Positions 1 through 5,614 of a DNA stretch of 5,614 bases are shown here, piece after piece. Numbering within the stretch: the first letter of the stretch is position 1; the number at the start of each line of letters is the position of its first letter. The notes below the pieces were generated by a model that was given only the letters and a program-made list of their open reading frames with translations, was not told where the DNA came from and ran no database searches. The stretch comes from Chloroflexia bacterium (lineage in GTDB: Bacteria; Chloroflexota; Chloroflexia; Thermomicrobiales; UBA6265): the NCBI GenBank assembly GCA_013698495.1, contig JACCUV010000196.1, positions 1-5,614 on the forward strand, written 5' to 3'. The position numbers and the translations under genes were made by a program.

Positions 1-530
1 ATGTACGGACCTCGAAATGGCTGTTCATCGGGTAAGCCACCATCGGCGGCGATCAGGACTCCCTGGCCCCGGCCAGTACTCTTATCGGCCATTCTCACCA
101 CAATTGCCTGCTGGCGAGATGTTTCGAGCACCTCGCTCCAGTTTGCGACGACACCGGTTTCCGGAAACCGAATGCCAGCCGCGGCCAAGTTTGTCAGGAT
201 ACCCGCTCGGGTGATGCCTGAGCACGTTGCCGCGATCCGGTTGCAACAGCAAACTCCGGCTCGCTCCAGGCCCGTCGCCAAATCGAGCTGATCCTGGTTC
301 AGCCCGCGTTACACGACAAGTTGTGAACCGTTGAGCAATTCCGGAATCGCGCCATGTTTGCAGGCATGATGCAAGATGATCGCTGGCGTCAGCCGATGCA
401 ACCGTTCAATGACCTCCGCCAGCACCGACTTTCGCGCAAGCGGCCTCCCTGGCAGAAAGGCAATCTGGCGATGCGACGCACGGTATCGGAAAAGCTCGGC
501 GGGGATGCCGTCGTTTTCAACCTGTTCCAT
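1..530 (-). pseudogene. RimK-like ATP-grasp protein, interrupted by an in-frame stop; 3' end outside the window
   Basis: Seen: an ATG at 528-530, preceded by GAGG (537-540) with a 6-nt spacer, opens a frame that reads 73 codons, meets TAA at 309-311, then continues open in the same frame for 102 codons to the left edge. The part after the stop looks like an ATP-grasp protein. It has a pre-ATP-grasp/linker stretch (about residues 97-125, including NRIAAT and LAAAGIRFPET), a beta strand IVVRMAD (143-149), a glycine-rich loop STGRGQGV (151-158) and a segment LIAADGGLPDEQPFRGPY near the edge. The part before the stop reads as the same protein's N-terminal domain. Family knowledge: ATP-grasp ligases join a carboxylate to an amine or thiol through an acyl phosphate; the substrate here is unknown. 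Oddities: two positions where I would expect ATP-contacting lysines appear to be Arg (R108, R146), by eye alignment only. One C-to-T change (CAA to TAA) would explain the stop. It could instead be a sequencing error. The gene sits 21 nt downstream of polB, probably in the same operon. Confidence 0.7.
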
Positions 531-551
531 GCTGAACCTCGTTAGTCGGCA

Positions 552-2771
552 CTAGCCGAATAGCCCCAGTTGTCTGGTGACTTGAGTCTTGCGGGCTATC
601 TCCAGGGAGGTCGTCGGTTTGATCGTTGGGAAGAAGGCTTCGAACTCCTGGGTGTCTTCGAACAGGATCTCGAAACGACCTGCGGCATCCTTCAGGTGAC
701 GGAGCAGCACCGACGTGTTCTCGTCTTCGGCATAGTCTTCGGTAAAGCCCAGTGAACCATCGACGCGTTCGTACAGGAGCACGCGCTCACCGTAACGCCA
801 ACGGCCAGGATTGTCTTCCAGTAGAGATTTCAGGCGTGGTTGACTGCCCACGGTTGACTGTCGCAACATAGACCATTGGCTGTACGCCTCCGGTGGCAAC
901 TGACGCTCAATGATGAGCTCGGCCACCGTAAAGTAGCGATTTCTCGCCTCGTCTCGATCGTCACGCATCAGGTCATTTGCCGTGGCCCTCAGGAACTCAC
1001 GGAAACATGGCTCCATTCGGCGGCTCCTGAGCGCGCTACCGGTCATCGTCATCATTCCGTCGTACGCCAGCAATGCGTAGTTCTTAAGTTTGAGCGACAT
1101 CATTCGCTCGTACCGCCCATCGTGGGCAAGGCGAATACGCCCCGGCAGCTCGTTCGAGAGCATCTGAATGAACGCTTCCTCCCCGGCATGCGATCGAACC
1201 GATGGTGGCGGCGTGAAAAACACGCCGTCGGTGTCGACTTCGATTGGTTCTGCATGCTCGGCCAGGAGTTTCGAGACCACCAGGCGAATCAGTCTCTGAC
1301 CCTCCAGTGTCACCTGTTCGGCGGCGTCAAAATCGTTGAAACGGCCTCGCCCGAACCCGAGGTACCCGAAAAACGAATTGATCAGGACCTTGAACGTACC
1401 CTGCAGACCGTCCCACAGGGCATACTCGTCGCCAGCGGCGAGCGACGCTTTGCGTTTCGCGTCAATCCGCCTCTCCGTGAGGTCTCGAAGCAGGAGGGGA
1501 AATGCGCCAAGGACATCGTTGCGCGACGAAATCGACTGTTGGAGCATGATCGAGGGATACAGGCTTTCGACATCCGCCTTGACCACTGGTCCGAAAACGC
1601 CCGCCTTGAAAAGTTCCAGATGGGCTCCCGCGAACGGTCGGGACGGTTGCGGCACGGGCAGACTGTGATTAGCCGAGAGGTAGGCTCGAACCATCAGGTG
1701 ATCGATCTTTGTGCCCATTCCGGCAGTTGTCGCTGTCTGCAACGCCATTGGCACGATCTGCGTTTGGTGAAACTCCCGCGGCAGTGAAATCCTCGAGAGC
1801 CTATCTACATCGCGCACATCGTCGAGTGCATATTGAACAAGCCGATCGCGGCTTCGCTCACCGGCCCGCCACAGGTTTGCGATCTCATCGCCTGCCACGT
1901 GCACCCGATCCTCCCGTTCAAGGCCGAGTTCGCGCATAATCGATTTCAGACCATAGCTCGAGAGTTTGCCCAGGACATCCCATCGCTGAATCTGCTGATA
2001 GGTGTCGACGACATGGCGACCGCGGATGTGGACCGATGTGTAGGGCAACGACACCGGACCAACTCGAAAATTGCTGCGAAAGCTGGCGAGGGTCGGCGGC
2101 GAGCCATCTCGTCCCAGGTCGAGCGTCACACCGGTGCGTCGGGCCCGCTCGATCAGGTAGGGAAGATCGAAGAGGAAAATGTTGTGCCCTTCAACGACGT
2201 CGGGATCGAGCTCCTGCACAACTTCGGAAAATCGTTCGAGCAAGTCGGCTTCCGTCGACACCTGGACCAGCACCTCCTCGCGATCGCCTTGGCGAAGCGC
2301 GATCATGATGATCTCGGCGTCTGGGTCCTGAGGGTCGAGTCCAAGCGTTTCGATGTCTATCTGGAGGCGACGGAGGTCTTCAAAGAGCATCTCCTTGAAC
2401 AACGTCACGCCGGATGCAATCAGGTACTGGGAGATGGGCGACCGAACCGTGAGCACAGAGTAGTCGTCGTTTGCAAGATTGGCGGTTGCATCGCGGAATG
2501 CGCCGCGATTGGGAAATGTTAGTAAGGTGGAGAGCGGCAGTTCGCCATCCAGCTCACGGCGCTCGGTCTGATGCCGGGACGCGAATTGGGAGTCCGGTTC
2601 GACCACGATCCAGGGAAGGTGCTGTTCGACGATCCGGGTGGTCGAACCATTGAGTTGGCGCTGGAACAGGTGAACGGCGTTCGCGCCCGACGGCTCCACG
2701 CTGACAATGCGTGAAATCGGATTGGCGCCGTAGAGTAGGCGATTGGCGTCGGATTCGGTAAACTGGTGCAA
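552..2771 (-). CDS. polB: Family-B DNA polymerase with 3'-5' exonuclease (Pol II-like)
   Basis: This is a template-directed DNA polymerase with a proofreading domain, 739 residues, slightly shorter than E. coli Pol II. Exonuclease motifs: ExoI DIET (139-142, D139 and E141), ExoII GHNIFLFDLPYL (195-206, N197 and D202), ExoIII YALDD (314-318, Y314 and D318). Polymerase motifs: motif A DVESLYPSI (400-408), motif B KVLINSFFGYLG (461-472), motif C DTDG (513-516), and a KxY-like LKNYALL (562-568). All expected catalytic aspartates are present. Only about 50 residues separate motifs A and B, so the fingers are compact. The C-terminus QLGLF (734-738) matches the bacterial sliding-clamp-binding motif. 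Departures from the commonest consensus are F468 in motif B (usually NSxYG) and DTDG instead of DTDS in motif C. Start: the only candidate after the upstream in-frame stop (2790-2792) is TTG at 2769-2771, with TGAGGA about 10 nt upstream. Starting later would cut into the N-terminal domain. Probable role, by analogy with Pol II: repair or translesion synthesis. It is divergent from comF and followed after 21 nt by the ATP-grasp gene. Confidence 0.95.
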   Translation of the reverse strand: MHQFTESDANRLLYGANPISRIVSVEPSGANAVHLFQRQLNGSTTRIVEQHLPWIVVEPDSQFASRHQTERRELDGELPLSTLLTFPNRGAFRDATANLANDDYSVLTVRSPISQYLIASGVTLFKEMLFEDLRRLQIDIETLGLDPQDPDAEIIMIALRQGDREEVLVQVSTEADLLERFSEVVQELDPDVVEGHNIFLFDLPYLIERARRTGVTLDLGRDGSPPTLASFRSNFRVGPVSLPYTSVHIRGRHVVDTYQQIQRWDVLGKLSSYGLKSIMRELGLEREDRVHVAGDEIANLWRAGERSRDRLVQYALDDVRDVDRLSRISLPREFHQTQIVPMALQTATTAGMGTKIDHLMVRAYLSANHSLPVPQPSRPFAGAHLELFKAGVFGPVVKADVESLYPSIMLQQSISSRNDVLGAFPLLLRDLTERRIDAKRKASLAAGDEYALWDGLQGTFKVLINSFFGYLGFGRGRFNDFDAAEQVTLEGQRLIRLVVSKLLAEHAEPIEVDTDGVFFTPPPSVRSHAGEEAFIQMLSNELPGRIRLAHDGRYERMMSLKLKNYALLAYDGMMTMTGSALRSRRMEPCFREFLRATANDLMRDDRDEARNRYFTVAELIIERQLPPEAYSQWSMLRQSTVGSQPRLKSLLEDNPGRWRYGERVLLYERVDGSLGFTEDYAEDENTSVLLRHLKDAAGRFEILFEDTQEFEAFFPTIKPTTSLEIARKTQVTRQLGLFG
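558..572 (-). other. C-terminal sliding-clamp-binding motif (QLGLF) of the polymerase
   Basis: The polymerase ends in QLGLF followed by one Gly and the TAG stop. This fits the QL(S/D/G)LF consensus by which bacterial polymerases and repair proteins bind the DnaN beta clamp, and as I recall it is the same pentapeptide as at the C-terminus of E. coli Pol II. It implies that this enzyme is recruited to the replisome or to repair sites through the host clamp. Confidence 0.75.
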
Positions 2772-2848
2772 CGGTTCACAATCCTCACGTCAGCGGCGGC
2801 TCGCGCGCGTTGAACGCAACGGGTTCGCGCGATGCCTTTGGTGTAATC
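2772..2848. promoter_or_regulatory. Divergent intergenic region between polB and comF
   Basis: The 77 nt must hold the promoters of both divergent genes unless polB transcription begins inside comF. Near the middle there is a dyad CGTTG-N4-CAACG (2808-2821), overlapped by GAAC-N7-GTTC (2812-2826), with CG-rich flanks that extend the pairing; this is a possible operator. On the plus strand TGG-TGTAAT (2839-2847) resembles an extended -10 element. It lies so close to the comF ATG that transcription would start at or near the start codon, so a nearly leaderless message is possible. I see no clear promoter hexamers for polB. No experimental support is visible, and promoter rules in this phylum are uncertain. 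Confidence 0.4.
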
Positions 2849-3580
2849 ATGATGCCACTTTGGAACCGAGTGCGCGGCGGTCTGGTCGAAACGGTCTACC
2901 CAAAGACCTGTGCTGGATGCGGTCTCCGCGGAACCTGGCTGTGCGATCCGTGTGAAGGATCGGTTCCTCGGCTCGATACCGGCATCTGTTTTCGTTGTGG
3001 CGGTCCGGTGCAGGCTACGTGTAGATCGTGCGTGCAGCTTGACCGATCGATTCGCCTTGCTCGCGCCGCCTACCCCTATATGGGTTGGGTCTCGAATGCC
3101 CTGCGATCGTTCAAGTACACCGATGAGTGGAGTCGTGCCGATCACCTGGCGTCGATGATCGTGCCCTCCCTCAACGTGTTTGGCGATTTCGATGCGATCG
3201 TGCCCGTGCCGCTGCACGCATCCAAACTCCGCAAACGCGGTTACAACCAATCGGAGCTGCTCGCTCAGTCGCTCGCGAAGTCCACCGGCGTACCGACGAT
3301 GCCGCTGCTGGTGCGGACCAGGGAAACTGCCGCTCAAGTCGACTTGAGCCGAGAGGATCGCCATGAAAACGTGGCTGGCGCCTTTACCATTGGTCCGGAT
3401 TGGTCGCCCGCGGCCGGTGGCCGGTTCCTGCTTCTTGACGACGTGCGCACCACCAGCGCCACTCTCAATGCCTGCGCGAGTGCGTTGTTGCGGAGCGGTC
3501 CGCAGAGCATCGTCGCCGCCACTCTCGCGTTCGACATCCCCTCCAAGGAACTGCAAACGTGGCTGGACGAGCGCAGGTGA
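2849..3580 (+). CDS. comF: ComF family protein (phosphoribosyltransferase fold, double zinc-finger N-terminus)
   Basis: A 243-residue protein of ComF/GntX type. Eight cysteines in four CxxC pairs (C21/C24, C32/C35, C47/C50, C58/C61) form the zinc-binding N-terminus. The C-terminal part is a type I phosphoribosyltransferase: IVPVPLH (117-123), the family hallmark RGYNQ (130-134), and the PRPP loop LLLDDVRTTSAT (194-205), with Ser where the family usually has Gly (TTGAT). Family knowledge: ComF is needed for natural transformation in several bacteria, probably for moving incoming single-stranded DNA in the cytosol, but homologues also occur in bacteria not known to be competent. Start choice: two adjacent ATGs at 2849 and 2852, with a weak GGTG (2840-2843) 5 or 8 nt upstream. 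A TTG at 2810 would extend the protein by 13 residues, but that extension falls in the intergenic dyad and has no good ribosome binding site. The gene is divergent from polB and converges on dxr with an 8-nt gap. Confidence 0.93.
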   Translation: MMPLWNRVRGGLVETVYPKTCAGCGLRGTWLCDPCEGSVPRLDTGICFRCGGPVQATCRSCVQLDRSIRLARAAYPYMGWVSNALRSFKYTDEWSRADHLASMIVPSLNVFGDFDAIVPVPLHASKLRKRGYNQSELLAQSLAKSTGVPTMPLLVRTRETAAQVDLSREDRHENVAGAFTIGPDWSPAAGGRFLLLDDVRTTSATLNACASALLRSGPQSIVAATLAFDIPSKELQTWLDERR

Positions 3581-3597
3581 ACCCGCTGTCACTGCGC
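3571..3597. terminator. Hairpin spanning the convergent comF and dxr stop codons
   Basis: The left arm (3571-3580) and right arm (3589-3597) pair as 9 bp with a single bulged G. The loop is the 8-nt intergenic spacer (3581-3588). The two TGA stop codons, read from opposite strands, pair with each other. It could act as a bidirectional terminator or 3'-end stabiliser for both transcripts. Neither side has a T-tract, so it is not a classical intrinsic terminator. Confidence 0.35.
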
Positions 3598-4722
3598 GAT
3601 CAATGTCCGGGTAAACGCACGAGCCCACGCGTCGACTTCGGCGATGACATCGAGGTCGGTGACCTCGACTGGTTGATGGGCCGCCAATACGGATTCGACA
3701 AGTGCCGGGATGTCGACGAAGCGAATTTGGCCGCGGAGAAACGCTTCGACCGCAACTTCATCGGCGGCGCTGAGCACGGTTGGAAAGGTCTTGCCATCGA
3801 CTCCGGCTTGTCGCGCCAGGCCTAGCGCCGGGAACCGAGCGGGATCGAGTTCTTCGAACGACATCGTTGGTGTTTTCCGCAAATCGATTGGCGCGCTTGG
3901 CCCGGAAACACGGTCCGGATAGGTGAGCGCGTATTGGATCGGAAGCTTCATGTCCGGGAAACTGAGTTGCGCAATGGTTGAGCGGTCTGCCCACTCGACC
4001 ATGGAATGGATGATCTGCTCGCGGTGGATGACGACCTCGATCTGCTCATACGGGACATCGAAGAGCTGGTGGGCTTCGATGACTTCGAGACCCTTGTTCA
4101 TCATCGTCGCGGAATCGATCGTGATCTTGCTGCCCATGCTCCAATTGGGATGGGTGAGGGCATTCTCGACGGTGACATGGTCAAGATCTGCTTTGGAAGT
4201 CCGCAGAAATGGTCCCCCCGACGCTGTCAGAACGAGCCGGGCGAGGTCGGATCTGTTGGCCGTCATCAGGCATTGCCAGATCGCGCTGTGTTCGCTATCG
4301 ACCGGGCGGAGCTCGACGTTGTGCTTCCTCGCCAGGGGGATGATCAGTTCACCCGCGCAGACGATCGTTTCCTTGTTGGCGATCGCAATTGTCTTGCCCG
4401 CCTGGATTGCGGCCCACGTGGCGCGAAAGGCATCGTGACCCGAGGTCGCCACGACGACAATGTCGACATCCGGGTGGGTGGCGGCTTCGATCAACCCTTC
4501 CGGAGTGGGGAGCACGCGCTTGCCAGCCATTGAGCGCTCGGCCGTCCGGGCGACGATCACTTCTGGATCGAATCGAGCGACCTGCTGCGCCAGAAGTTTG
4601 ACGTTGCGTCCGGCGGCGAGGGCGACGATGTTGAAACGGTCGCTGAGATGAGCGATCACCTCCAGGGTTTGCGTGCCGATTGATCCGGTTGAGCCGAGTA
4701 CGGCGACGCCTGTACGGGACAT
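3589..4722 (-). CDS. dxr: 1-deoxy-D-xylulose 5-phosphate reductoisomerase
   Basis: This enzyme, also called IspC, converts DXP to 2-C-methyl-D-erythritol 4-phosphate with NADPH and a divalent metal. It is the committed step of the cytosolic MEP isoprenoid pathway and the target of fosmidomycin. The 377 residues are complete. The N-terminal NADPH domain starts with GSTGSIG (10-16) and has ANKET (115-119). The catalytic domain has PVDSEH (140-145; metal ligands D142 and E144), ASGG (167-170), HPNWSMG (191-197), and DSATMMNKGLEVIEA (203-217) with the third metal ligand E213. These correspond to E. coli D150, E152, E231, S186 and H209. Small departures are HREQ (233-236), where HPQS or HPES is usual, and DRS (246-248) instead of DGS. 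Start: ATG at 4720-4722 with GGAG (4731-4734) 8 nt upstream. It lies 78 nt downstream of cdsA, a common bacterial gene order. The rseP gene that often follows dxr is replaced by the convergent comF. Confidence 0.97.
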   Translation of the reverse strand: MSRTGVAVLGSTGSIGTQTLEVIAHLSDRFNIVALAAGRNVKLLAQQVARFDPEVIVARTAERSMAGKRVLPTPEGLIEAATHPDVDIVVVATSGHDAFRATWAAIQAGKTIAIANKETIVCAGELIIPLARKHNVELRPVDSEHSAIWQCLMTANRSDLARLVLTASGGPFLRTSKADLDHVTVENALTHPNWSMGSKITIDSATMMNKGLEVIEAHQLFDVPYEQIEVVIHREQIIHSMVEWADRSTIAQLSFPDMKLPIQYALTYPDRVSGPSAPIDLRKTPTMSFEELDPARFPALGLARQAGVDGKTFPTVLSAADEVAVEAFLRGQIRFVDIPALVESVLAAHQPVEVTDLDVIAEVDAWARAFTRTLIAQ

Positions 4723-4800
4723 GTTCGTGACTCCGATAGATCAACAGGGATTCCGACGTTTTGTCGTGAGCATACCTTGCAAGGTGCTTGTAGTTGTTGG
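4723..4800 (-). promoter_or_regulatory. cdsA-dxr intergenic gap with a 12-bp palindrome
   Basis: This 78-nt spacer contains the perfect palindrome ACCTTGCAAGGT (4774-4785), flanked by AGCA and TGCT arms that pair if a 2-nt bulge is allowed. It could be an operator or a processing/attenuation hairpin separating cdsA from dxr expression. The dxr Shine-Dalgarno GGAG (4731-4734) is at its downstream end. I see no convincing -35/-10 pair, so dxr may simply be co-transcribed with cdsA. Confidence 0.3.
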
Positions 4801-5614
4801 TCAGTTGAATAGCGGCGCCAGGATCCAGGCGGTGACGACGACGAATATGAGGGCATCGATGCGATCGAGAACACCCCCATGCCCAGGTATGAACGTTCCG
4901 CTGTCCTTGACCCCACGCATTCTCTTGAGCATCGATTCGGACAGGTCGCCGACCTGTCCCACAACACCGAGCACGAGGCCGACGACAATGGCCCACACTG
5001 CGCCGATTTCCATACCGAAGGCCATGTCGCATACGACAGCGGTGAGCGCGGCGGCGACCAGACCTGCTGCCGAACCTTCAAAGGTTTTGTTGGGACTCAC
5101 GCGTGGCAGCAGCTTGCGCCGGCCCCACGGCTTGCCGACGAGGTAGGCGAATGTATCCGAAAGCCAGGTCACCAGCAAGGCCAACAAGAACCAGGCGAGT
5201 CCGCCCCCGGTGCTGTTGGAGACGCCGAAGAGCACTCCCGCCCAGTCCTGGATCCAGGCATGAGCCGGGAAGTCGACGGCGTTGCGAAGGTCAATTGCGG
5301 CAAGTGTGGGCAATGCGAGATACAACGACGTGGTGGTTATCGATGTCCACTGCTCGATTCCTTGGGCGATGCCGAGGAACACAACTGCAGCCAGCGGAGC
5401 GCCAACTGCCAGGGCAACGACAACCGAAAGCGCATGCGGCCCGGAATCCAGCATCGCCAGCGCTCCGGTGAACAGCACGACAGCAAGGCCCACGAGCCTG
5501 ATTGGCGTTGGGTTCGGATGGGTGATCGCGATTGCCTCGCGATAGGCCAAAACCGCGATCGTCGTGAAAACCGCGGCAAAAATCCAGCCGCCGAGCACAG
5601 CGGGGATCAAACCA
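4801..5614 (-). CDS. cdsA: Phosphatidate cytidylyltransferase (N-terminus outside the window)
   Basis: CDP-diacylglycerol synthase is an integral membrane enzyme that makes CDP-diacylglycerol from phosphatidate and CTP, the branch point for bacterial phospholipids. About 270 residues are visible. They are mostly hydrophobic, with roughly seven membrane segments (for example about 8-22, 38-53, 61-81, 138-150, 181-197, 203-219 and 253-267, counted from the TTG at 5610). The family signature is complete at 226-252, from SMLKR through KDSG and PGHGG to DRID, with K235 and D236 central. SDTFAY (151-156), SPNKTFEG (172-179) and GD (221-222) are other conserved positions. The frame is open to the right edge. 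The TTG at 5608-5610 reads better as an internal Leu (GLIPAVLGG), since family members normally have a further short stretch before this hydrophobic segment. I therefore treat the gene as cut by the window. The stop is TGA at 4801-4803, followed by dxr. Confidence 0.95.
   Translation of the reverse strand, partial: GLIPAVLGGWIFAAVFTTIAVLAYREAIAITHPNPTPIRLVGLAVVLFTGALAMLDSGPHALSVVVALAVGAPLAAVVFLGIAQGIEQWTSITTTSLYLALPTLAAIDLRNAVDFPAHAWIQDWAGVLFGVSNSTGGGLAWFLLALLVTWLSDTFAYLVGKPWGRRKLLPRVSPNKTFEGSAAGLVAAALTAVVCDMAFGMEIGAVWAIVVGLVLGVVGQVGDLSESMLKRMRGVKDSGTFIPGHGGVLDRIDALIFVVVTAWILAPLFN

Noticed and set aside
1..291. A 96-codon plus-strand frame beginning at the first base
   Set aside because: The minus strand here encodes a recognisable ATP-grasp segment, so the plus frame is a shadow.
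876..1787. A 303-codon open frame on the plus strand, antisense to the polymerase gene
   Set aside because: It lies entirely opposite polB, whose motifs leave no doubt about the true frame. Its product shows no recognisable domain and looks like a composition-driven shadow.
1833..2522. A 229-codon plus-strand frame opposite the polymerase exonuclease domain
   Set aside because: It is the antisense of conserved exonuclease codons; there is no ribosome binding site or protein family I recognise.
2808..2826. A LexA/SOS box controlling the polymerase
   Set aside because: The GAAC/GTTC half-sites are separated by 7 nt, not the 4 nt of the known Gram-positive box, and no E. coli-type CTG-N10-CAG box stands out in the intergenic region. 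It is kept only as an undefined dyad.
2519..3628. A 369-codon open frame on the minus strand overlapping polB, comF and the end of dxr
   Set aside because: It covers parts of three well-supported genes in a different frame and its translation has no coherent domain.
3923..4533. Two plus-strand frames of 171-175 codons opposite dxr
   Set aside because: They are antisense to conserved Dxr metal-binding and NADPH motifs and have no recognisable domain.
4349..5032. A 227-codon minus-strand frame across the cdsA-dxr junction
   Set aside because: It is Arg/His/Pro-rich out-of-frame translation of two clear genes and of the spacer.
1..5614. Mobile element, phage, defence island or CRISPR array
   Set aside because: I see no transposase, integrase, direct-repeat array, terminal inverted repeats or toxin-antitoxin pair. 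The polymerase has cellular features (proofreading domain and clamp motif) and the neighbours are housekeeping genes.

Overview
The window looks like ordinary chromosomal DNA of a moderately GC-rich bacterium. It is gene-dense, its genes have family-typical lengths, and it shows no transposase, integrase, CRISPR array, tRNA or rRNA. The best inference is Chloroflexota, perhaps the Thermomicrobia/Sphaerobacter side. This rests on a compact family-B DNA polymerase beside a RimK-like ATP-grasp gene, together with MEP-pathway and CDP-diacylglycerol genes. It comes from recalled gene content, not a database search.

Layout from left to right. Positions 1-530 (minus) carry the 5' part of a RimK-like ATP-grasp gene that runs off the left edge. 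Its reading frame is broken by one in-frame TAA at 309-311. Directly upstream, separated by 21 nt, is a complete 739-residue family-B DNA polymerase (552-2771, minus, TTG start). It has intact exonuclease and polymerase aspartates and a C-terminal QLGLF clamp-binding motif. A short divergent region (2772-2848) with overlapping dyads separates it from a ComF-type phosphoribosyltransferase gene (2849-3580, plus). comF ends 8 nt from the end of the convergent dxr gene (3589-4722, minus), and a hairpin pairs the two TGA stop codons there. Upstream of dxr, after a 78-nt gap containing a 12-bp palindrome, lies cdsA (4801 to the right edge, minus), whose N-terminus is outside the window.

Functionally there are two blocks. 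cdsA-dxr is a common bacterial pairing: CdsA makes CDP-diacylglycerol for phospholipids, and Dxr (IspC) commits DXP to the MEP isoprenoid pathway. The other block concerns DNA: a proofreading, clamp-binding Pol II-like polymerase in a likely operon with an ATP-grasp gene, divergent from a ComF homologue (a family linked to DNA uptake). The least explained observations are the polB/ATP-grasp pairing and the lesion in the ATP-grasp gene. I do not see a convincing new defence or mobile system.
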